Assembly (NCBI GenBank): GCA_963383645.1
Contig: OY726558.1
Coordinates: 180,751,634-180,815,633 of the forward strand
Source: Muscardinus avellanarius
Taxonomy: Eukaryota; Chordata; Mammalia; Rodentia; Gliridae
Direction of reading: 5' to 3'
Length of the DNA: 64,000 nt
A model generated the notes under the pieces. That model saw nothing but the letters and a program-made list of their open reading frames with translations, ran no database searches and had not been told where the DNA came from. Shown piece after piece: positions 57,245-64,000 of the stretch. A program made the translations under genes and the position numbers. The first letter of the stretch is position 1. Each line of letters starts with the position of its first letter.

Positions 57245-57372
57245 TTTTAACATACATATATAGACATATATATGTATATATGTATATATTATATATGTAT
57301 ATGTAAACATACATATATATGTGTATAAATTATATATGTATATATTAACATACATATATATTATATATATTA
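57245..57372. repeat. Degenerate (TA)n / ACATATATA array
   Basis: TA-rich sequence in which TTAACATACATATATA-like words recur about every 40-50 bases (near 57250, 57306 and 57346). Confidence 0.9.
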
Positions 57373-57374
57373 GA

Positions 57375-58298
57375 ATTAAGTAAATCTGAGAATAAAAATT
57401 AATAGTGGTATAAAATATAGAAGTTTGTAGGTTTTTCTTGTACATTATCTCCAAACATAATCAGTCATTTTCTGATTTGTCTGATCAGATATTTGAGTTC
57501 CATATTTTTCTACAGTCATTTATTTTACCTTCTTACTTTAGAATATATAGCTTATAATCCTCTGGTCATGCCAACATTCCTATTTTTATAAATTAACAAG
57601 TGCCAAAGAAGATTAAACTCCTTCCTTTTGAATATTCCAAACATTATCTTTTTATAATTCATTGGTAGATATTTATTTACATGTCAGCACTGACTTAGAA
57701 ATTACATGATTACATCTATTACTTGGAAGACTTACATTATGAGAAGGGCAAAAATGAGATGCAATAAATTGCTGGTCAAATTATATTATTTACCTTACAG
57801 TCATTTATTATTCTTTTTATGCTATTTACCTAATATATTATTTAGGAATATGGTATTATTTGCAAGAACTGTGTTACTCATATTGACAAGTAAACTTAAA
57901 GCACTGTATAAACTATGTTTATAACCCTATTTTTTCTAAAACGTGTTTTCTGCTTAATTCTTTTTTTTAAGACATTTACTTCTAATGTAATTCATTTGTG
58001 CTCTATAAAAACAATGTAAGCAGTAAAATAATTTTAACATTTATTTTTACATAAGTAATACTAATATTCATCCCTATGAAATTAGTGTATTGATTAAAAA
58101 TAGAAATATATGTGGTATAAAAAATACTAGTCATTTAAATGGAACAGTTATATTTGAGGTTGAATTTATACTCAGAACACATAAGCAGGGAATTAACATA
58201 TGGAAAATAATAAAGTTTGAATTGGTCTTCTTCTTAAGTGACATAATTCTAATAACCAAGGTATAAAAGCTTCTTTTTATGCTTAGTGTCCATAGTGC
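57375..58298. other. Unique AT-rich DNA, nothing recognised
   Basis: No repeat family or exon was recognised. Confidence 0.4.
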
Positions 58299-58316
58299 TT
58301 CAATTAGATTTTTTTT

Positions 58317-58519
58317 GGGGGGGGATGAGGATGGAACCCAGGGGTATTCTGCCTCTAAGCTACACCCCCTGTCCCATTTTTTTAATTCTTTATTTTGAAA
58401 CAGGGTCTCACTAAGTTGCAGAGGGCCTCATTAAGTAGCTGAGGCTGACTGCGAACCACAATTCTCCAGTCTCAGCCTCCCGAATTCTGGGATTACAAGT
58501 GTGCGCCACCACACCTGGC
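58317..58519 (-). mobile_element. B1-dID SINE, classical type
   Basis: Complete dimer with GGATGGAACCCAGGGGTATT, the CACTAAGTTGCAGAGGGCC linker and GCGCCACCACACCTGGC. TTCAATTAGATTTTTT (from 58299) and TTCAGTTAGATTTTTT (from 58520) form the target-site duplication. Confidence 0.92.
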
Positions 58520-58539
58520 TTCAGTTAGATTTTTTATCC

Positions 58540-59068
58540 TTTTACTTTCAGTTTCATGGAAGCAAAATGAACAAATAAAAATTGTGTATTTTTAAGAAGC
58601 ATGAGGTATCATTTTGACATACACATGTTATAAAATGATCACAAGTTTAGGTTATATATCTAACAAGTCATATATTTGTGTGATATGTTTGATGAAAATA
58701 CTTAATAGCTATAGACAGAGAATGTCTACTATACCTTATAATATTGTTATTAACTAAAGCAAATTTTCTATGCTGAATGTTAAATCTCCCCAATTTATTT
58801 ATGATAGAATTGCAAGAATGTAGACTTTGATGATTCTATTTCTTCCAATAGGAATTACATTACCTCTGCTTCTTTATAATCAGTTTTTTTCTTGTTGTCA
58901 TGTTTTCTTCTCATACTATTTTATTTTTAATTTTCAGGTAATGCTTATATATTTTATAGCCTGGTGTTTAGAGTTTTATTTATTATCTGATTATTTTAGA
59001 ACCATTTTTTTCTGAAAATTATGTATCTACTTGAAATTTTATTTCCCTTTTTCTTGTATTACTTTTAT
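58540..59068. other. Unique AT-rich DNA, nothing recognised
   Basis: No repeat family was assigned. The phrase ATTTTGACATACACATGTTA near 58.61 kb may be an old repeat, but it is too short to call. Confidence 0.35.
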
Positions 59069-59464
59069 TGTAAGAAAAAGTCCAATCTCTAGAAAGCAGG
59101 ATTCTAATCTAATAATTAGAATATAATGAGTTTTATTCACCTGGTAAGGCTCAGGGAGCAAAGCTCCAGGTCTGAGCTCTGAATCCAGACATGACAAGCT
59201 TTTCATACAATAGCCAACTTAATTTGGGAGGAGTGACTGGAAACTTTTATCTAGCATAAGCAATTTATAGAAGCAGAGTAGTGTCACCTTTTGTGTTGTT
59301 CTATGCTCTGGTAGCCAAGGGTCTTACACTGTGGTTGTAGCTGCCCAGAGTGTCCCAACTATTTTTATCTTGGGAATGGGCTTGGGGTAGAGGGTTTTTT
59401 TCTACTGGTCCCTTATTCTTCATTAAGAAGTTATTTGCCAGAACAGGGCCACGTTTCTACCTCA
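59069..59464 (-). repeat. Probable 3' LTR of the provirus
   Basis: On the minus strand the LTR begins TGAGGTAGAAACGTGG directly after a polypurine tract. It holds AATAAA (59132-59137 region, reversed) after GCCTTACCAGGTG, and ends TTTTTCTTACA. This gives TG...CA ends and about 396 bases, a normal size for a class I LTR. Ends are inferred from the tract, the poly(A) signal and the dinucleotides. The partner LTR is outside the window, so no comparison is possible. Confidence 0.6.
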
Positions 59465-59477
59465 TTCTCCCCTTTGG
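59465..59477 (-). other. Polypurine tract (plus-strand primer site)
   Basis: On the minus strand AAAGGGGAGAA immediately precedes the proposed LTR start TGAGG. This is where plus-strand DNA synthesis is primed in retroviruses. Confidence 0.6.
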
Positions 59478-60860
59478 AGACTTCTCACCTTAACATGATG
59501 CTCTTAATCTTTGAGACTGTCCTCTGCCAGGGCAAAGGTTTTGGTTGGTGAATGCTGTGAAATAGCTTCCAACCTAGAAGAAGACTAACACTACCACTAT
59601 TAGAGAGGTTAAGACTGACATCACCGAATTTTTCAGGTTCTGAACTATTTTTGGATCATACTGCTAAAAGAGTTATCAACCTCAGAGTTTGCTGCAAATT
59701 TATATGCCAGAATGTTTAACCCTTTTAAGGCTCAGGTAATAGTTCCAGGAGGGACAGTGTTGTTTGATATGAAAGTGTAACACTGAATCCTCTAGCATAA
59801 CACAAATGCCACCTTTTTCTGCCAGCAACATGCCTAAGACTAGTCTGTTTTACCACATCATTTGACTGATATTTCCAATATCAGTCAGGGGTCCAATTAA
59901 TCAGTAATTCCTTTTATTGCATCCCAGATGAAATTGGCAAATACTTGTTAATTGTAGTAGATGTAATTTATCCAAGCTATATTTTTATTGATTGGGAACC
60001 ACCAGAAAAGAGACTCAAAGTCTGCAGCTATTTTGCCTCATTCCTTGAATTTATCAAGGACTCCCCTGGAGACCCTTATGGATTCTATATAGATGTGGGG
60101 ATCAAAGGGTCCATCTGGTCCAGGCATAACTTTACATAGGGTCCAAGGGAGACCTATTTGCTCTGGTGTTGATAGAAATTTGTAAATAGAAATAGTTTAG
60201 CTAGTGCACAAGTTTCTCTCTAAAAACTTGGCAGGGTTGGGAATAAATTTGAGCCATAATACCACCAGATAGCATTAGCCCTGATTTCTTTGCATGTCAG
60301 ATTTTCAAGAAAGACACCTTCTACAAAGGAAGCCCTTTTTAAAATGAAGCATACCTTTTTGTCTGGTGGCAATTACTTCTGAATGATATCCAGCCTTGAA
60401 ATTCAGCACTCCAGCATACTTTAACCAGTGTCCACAAGAGTTGGTTACAATGGTCCCAAAATAGTACCATCTGAAAATGTTATTTATCAAAAAATTTTGT
60501 TCAGTCTGAGTATATGTACATAGACAAATATGTACTAATAAAACTGTCTTTTATTATTTAAGTCTGCACAATTTACATTACAGGCATCAAACCACATGGC
60601 AATGGGTCCTCTGACAAGCATGCAGGAAGCTGGCTGCAGCAAAACTAAGAATCCCCCCAGATGATGAAAATAGCCAATTGTTTTTTTATCTTAGCAGTGT
60701 ATACTCAAACTAGAGAAACACCTAATTATTAAAATTTTAATCACTGAAAACCTTACCGATAGGATTAATCCCATGGCAGTGGTTAAATATAAACCAGGAG
60801 TCAAATTCTGTGGAATTAGATGTGATGCTTTTCAAGCTTCTGTCCTGTGTGGACCAGTCA
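59478..60860 (-). pseudogene. Envelope (env) remnant with TM region
   Basis: Env encodes surface (SU) and transmembrane (TM) glycoproteins for entry and fusion. The TM part is recognisable: around 59780-59860 a stretch resembling the conserved ectodomain region of gammaretroviral TM ends in GGIC. The two cysteines expected six residues later are replaced. A hydrophobic membrane span with SLIVVVLVFF follows at about 59577-59635, then a stop. The SU part (59.9-60.8 kb) is scattered over frames; a WFDAC...NC word near 60.57-60.60 kb is the clearest piece. At about 1.4 kb it is shorter than a usual env of about 2 kb, so deletions are likely. It is not functional. Confidence 0.65.
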
Positions 60861-61955
60861 GCTTCAGAATGTAACTGGAGTAGGACAGGCTGCCCTTCTT
60901 AGGATTAGCTTGATTGATTCTTTGGTCTTTTGAAGGCAGTCCAGTTTGCTCCCTCTAGTGCCCTTGGCTCTGGGGCTTCAGGTGGCTATGACAAATTCAA
61001 ACCACGATATCCTCTACTTTTGCTGCTGCTGTTGGGATGGTAAGAATAATAGTAAGGGCAATCTCCACTTTTACTTGAGAAGAGTTTGATTTCAGTCTTT
61101 GATCCACATTAAGCTTCTGGGTATGGGAAGATAAACGGAAGCAGTCAAATAGACTGTAGTCCTTTCCAGCACCCACTTCTGTAAGTTGTGGGTGACCTTT
61201 CCTAGTTATCTCATAAGCTGGTGATTTTCCTGAAAGCCCTTGATTGGTAGGAGGAGGTCAAGCAAACATTATCTCCTGGGAAGAACATCCTGCTCTCTTA
61301 GTGGTAATACATCTAATCTTAAGCAGGACTATGAATAAGGCTTGAACGCAAATTAGTTTGGTTTCCTGACACATCCTTTTTAACTTAGTTTTGATAGTTC
61401 TCTTCATCCTTTCTACTTTCCCTGAACTCTGATTATGTGCAGAATACAACTTCCAGGTGGTAGACTTCTGCCACATTTTGGATGATTTCTGTGACAAAGA
61501 CTGGTCTTTTATCTGACACTATATGTAAGGGCAGTCCATATCTAGGAATGATTTCTGTACTTGAAGTTCTGGTTACTTCTCTGGTCTTCTCTGTTTGGCA
61601 TGCATACGCTTCTACCCATAAAATTTGAGTGCATACTATGACTAGGAAATATCATTATCCATTACATTTTGGCAGTTCAGAAAATCCAATTTGTACAATA
61701 TCAAAGGGGCTTCTATAATAGTCTGTATTCCAGGAGGGATTCAGATTCTTGCTTAGGATTGTTTTTTGCTGCAGGTTACACACTACTAAGCAACTTTTTG
61801 CTAGGGCTGCCAGATGATGTATGTAATACCAGCCAAGCATCCTTTCAAGGTGTTCTTACCTGATATAAATGGATTCATGCACTTCCTGCACATTAAGTAT
61901 TCCAAACTTGTAAGGAATGGCTATGCATTTACCAGGCAATAGCATGCATTTCTTT
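60861..61955 (-). pseudogene. pol integrase remnant
   Basis: Integrase joins viral DNA to the host chromosome. The zinc-finger-side text lies around 61.7-61.86 kb (YYIHHLAALAKSCLVVCN). The catalytic core follows in other frames: the position of the first catalytic aspartate reads glycine (VQIGF, 61.68-61.70 kb). The second survives in VSDKRPVF (near 61.51 kb), and the glutamate survives in QSSGKVERM within the ORF at 61258-61497. Downstream of the core, text near 61.03 kb resembles the C-terminal domain of gammaretroviral integrase. Three or more frame changes and several stops break it. Confidence 0.85.
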
Positions 61956-62159
61956 TTTGTGATTCTGGGGATGGAACCCAGGGGCATTCTACCTTCAAGC
62001 TACACCCCCCTACCCTACTTTTTATTCTTTAGTTTTAAAAAGGGTCTCACTAAGTTGCAGAGGGCTTCACTAAGTAGCTGAAGCTGTTTGTGAACCATAA
62101 TCCTACAGTCTCAGCCTCCTGAATGCTGGGATTACAAGAGTGCGCCATCATGCCCGGCT
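61956..62159 (-). mobile_element. B1-dID SINE, classical type, inside pol
   Basis: Reversed dimer: GATTCTGGGGATGGAACCC, TTCAAGCTACACCCCCCTACC, AGTTGCAGAGGGCTTCACTAAG, ending GCGCCATCATGCCCGGC. It separates the integrase from the RNase H remnant. Confidence 0.9.
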
Positions 62160-62960
62160 AACATAATTTTTTTTCCTAAGGTTTCAGCTGCTTATTTTTT
62201 TCTTTATAGTCCTTCTTACTCTTGAAGGAGTAAATGAAAGAGGCTCAAAGAAAAGAACATGGTCAGGTACCCAGAGCAAGAGTTAGGGTGCTAGCAGGTG
62301 TTAGGTGTAAAAAGGGAGTCTGGTCTGAGGCAGCCCTTGATGTTTCACTGTCAGTTTTGAAATTGTTTTATCCTCCCTGTTGATTCTTTTTGGTGTTCTA
62401 TAAAATGAGTGATGGCCACCTTTGTTGATTTCCAAACATCTCAAAGCAATTTTAGGATATCCTGTGGGTGCTTTAGATTCATTCCTCTACAACTTAGCAA
62501 TCCTTTTTTCTTGTAGAAAGCTCTGTGGATGTGCAGAGTTAAGAAGGCAAATTTAGAGTCAATGTAGATGGTAACTACTTAATTTGTCCTCAAATCCAGT
62601 GTCCTGATGAAGGCAATTAACTCAGCCTTTTGGGCTGACGTGCTGGCCAAAGGAAGCTCTGCCTTCAGGATTCTACCCAGAGTGAAAACAGCAACCCAGC
62701 TTATTGTTCCCCCTGTTGATTTGCAGAAATGCTCCTATTCATAAAAATTTCTAAATCCAAGTTAAGGTAGAGATAGACTTTTAAGTCTGTGCTTTCTGAG
62801 TAGATATATGCCAGCACTTTGCCACAATTGTGGGATTGTGGTTAATAACTGAGTGACAATAGAGTTTTCAGATATAGGCTATGCACTTTCTTAGTTTCTA
62901 TTTGATGATTCTCACAAAGCAGTCTCTGATATTTCATGAGCTCGGGATTGGTCAGCCATT
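62160..62960 (-). pseudogene. pol RNase H remnant
   Basis: RNase H removes the RNA template during reverse transcription. On the minus strand at about 62.58-62.68 kb, STSAQKAELIAFIRTLDL matches the conserved retroviral RNase H helix with the catalytic glutamate (AQ-AEL). The following stretch (62.40-62.58 kb) gives YIDSKFAF, holding the conserved aspartate of the Y-DS motif, then LHIHRAFYKKKGLL. The tail towards integrase (62.16-62.40 kb) is poorly preserved. Stops interrupt all frames. Confidence 0.82.
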
Positions 62961-63290
62961 GTTGCCCTTTAGAGTTTATGAGCAAGAATAAAGAAAGGGG
63001 AAATTTACTTGTAACCTTTGCCCTAGATTTAATTTCTCAGTTTATTATCTCAGAATAGCAGTTGCTACCAGGGCCCACAGGCATGGTGGCCATGTTGCTC
63101 TGAGAGGTAAGTGAATGTCTAGTGCCAAGACTGAATCCCGTCAACTAGAAACCCAACTGCTGCTTTTATTATATCAGAGACAAGGTGAAAAATGTTTTGC
63201 TAGGTCTGAGATCCACAGAGTGAGGGCAGTCAGCAGTTGCCTTTTGAGTTACTGAAAGACCTGCTACTGCTCTTCTTTTCATACAAAGGG
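62961..63290 (-). pseudogene. pol reverse transcriptase connection domain remnant
   Basis: On the minus strand, frameshifted pieces include a TALTL...DLAKHFS stretch near 63.20 kb and ATWPPCLWALVATAIL near 63.08 kb. The latter matches the conserved W-PCL-A-AA word just upstream of RNase H in gammaretroviral pol. It joins the RT fragment at 63660 once the SINE and (TTC)n insert are discounted. Confidence 0.72.
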
Positions 63291-63467
63291 CTTCTTCTTC
63301 TTCTTCTTCTTCTTCTTCTTCTTCTTCTTCTTCTTCTTCTTCTTCTTCTTCTTCTTCTCCTTCTTCTTCTTCTTCTTCTTCTTCTTCTTCTTCTTCTTCT
63401 TCTTCTCTTCTTCTTCTTCTCTTCTTCTTCTTCTTCTTCTTCTTCTTCTTCTTCTTCTTCTTCTTCT
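63291..63467. repeat. (TTC)n microsatellite at a SINE tail
   Basis: Some 177 bases of TTC units (GAA on the other strand), with a few CTCC or CTCTTC interruptions. It adjoins the tail of the minus-strand SINE and so derives from its A-rich tail. It produces a meaningless poly-Leu/poly-Ser frame. Confidence 0.97.
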
Positions 63468-63659
63468 TTTGGTGGTACTGGGGTGTCTGGAAGCCCTTCT
63501 ACCTCTGGGCTACACTCTCAGACCTATTTTATACTTTTTTAAATATATATTTGAAAACAGGGTCTCTTAAGCCAGCATGACTGGCTTCGAACCTGTGCTA
63601 TCCTCCTGTCTCCGCCTCCCAAGCGCAGGGATTAAAAGCATGCGCCACCAAGCCCGGCT
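63468..63659 (-). mobile_element. B1-dID SINE, hairpin subtype, inside pol
   Basis: Complete dimer, with linker arms AAGCCAG-CATGA-CTGGCTT. The tail has grown into the (TTC)n tract at 63291-63467. It interrupts the RT remnant. Confidence 0.92.
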
Positions 63660-64000
63660 ATCTCCTCCATTTCTATGTACATAGAGGGATTTTACTTTGA
63701 TAGGAAAGCTTGAAATTTAGATGCGACAGAATCTCATAGCTCCCAAAAACTCCTGGAGGATTTTCTCATTAGTGGGTATTGAGATAGTTTAGACTGCCTC
63801 TTCATCCTGCCCTCAGTAGTCTTTTGCTTCTTTGGATAGAAAACCCCAGATATTTCAATTTTTGTTGATGTACATAGGCTATTTTCTTAGAGACTTTATA
63901 AGCACAGCACTTTAGGAGGGTAGCAGCTTGCCTTTTTTTTTTTTTTTTTTTTTGGCACATGTCTCAAGAATTTTGTGTCCAAGCAGGAGGACATCAACAT
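63660..64000 (-). pseudogene. pol reverse transcriptase remnant (runs off right edge)
   Basis: At the right edge the minus strand reads DVLLLGHKILETC, the region just after the catalytic YVDD of gammaretroviral RT (one aspartate is visible). The next recognisable block, separated by a T20 run at 63933-63953 (A-rich on this strand), is KLKYLGFSIQ near 63.85 kb. It corresponds to the conserved K-YLG word of the RT thumb. Stops are frequent. Confidence 0.75.

Larger units (their letters stand above)
59069..64000 (-). mobile_element. Decayed gammaretrovirus-like (ERV1) provirus, 3' part
   Basis: Reading leftwards on the minus strand, the order is RT, RT connection, RNase H, integrase, envelope SU/TM, polypurine tract and one LTR. 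This is the gene order of a simple gammaretrovirus. The 5' LTR, gag and protease would lie beyond the right edge. Stops and frameshifts occur throughout and no frame exceeds about 80 codons. SINEs inserted at 61956-62159 and 63468-63659, the second with a long (TTC)n tract. Class I assignment rests on the integrase, RNase H and TM motifs seen. Confidence 0.85.

Noticed and set aside
63237..63542. 101-codon ORF of poly-leucine then poly-serine
   Set aside because: It is the (TTC)n microsatellite read in two frames plus a SINE; no protein family.

Overview
This window is AT-rich mammalian nuclear DNA with no recognisable host protein-coding exon, tRNA or rRNA. About thirty copies of one SINE family fix the lineage. 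Each is a B1 (7SL-type) left half with GGTTCGAAGCC-like box B, fused to an ID-like right half ending in CCCCAGTACC plus an A-rich tail. B1-dID dimers of this kind are known from sciuromorph rodents (squirrels, mountain beaver, dormice). The simple tRNA-like ID SINEs common in many squirrels were not noticed, so I do not name a species.

Layout. 1-20 kb: unique AT-rich DNA with scattered SINEs, L1 fragments (one with a twin-priming inversion at 1.6-3.2 kb), probable MaLR LTRs, and an unassigned repeat-like block at 9.1-10.8 kb. 20.4-26.5 kb: a minus-strand L1 with 5'UTR, ORF1 and most of ORF2 (all decayed), whose 3' end is missing exactly where a SINE sits. 32.75-35.57 kb: a minus-strand element bounded by a perfect 17-bp target-site duplication; it has an L1 5'UTR, an almost uninterrupted ORF1 and an L1 3' end, but its ORF2 is replaced by about 0.9 kb of AT-rich and older antisense L1 sequence. 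40.9-45.0 kb: a plus-strand L1 with intact 5' end, poly(A) and a 13-bp target-site duplication, lacking ORF1 and the first part of ORF2. 47.7-51.4 kb: a MaLR LTR, two 5'-truncated L1s and a second twin-primed L1. 53.7-54.1 kb: an old L1 3' end. 59.07-64.0 kb: the 3' part (LTR, env, most of pol) of a decayed gammaretrovirus-like provirus on the minus strand, running off the right edge and interrupted by two SINEs.

The most notable items are: the ORF2-less 'half-L1' (HAL1-like) element at 32.8-35.6 kb; the internally deleted L1 at 41-45 kb with a TTCA microhomology junction; and a younger SINE subfamily in which the linker has become a near-perfect inverted repeat (AAGCCAGC...GCTGGCTT). No unambiguously novel gene system is visible. 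All functional statements about transposons are inferred from family knowledge and from the bases seen here; no alignment or database search was run.
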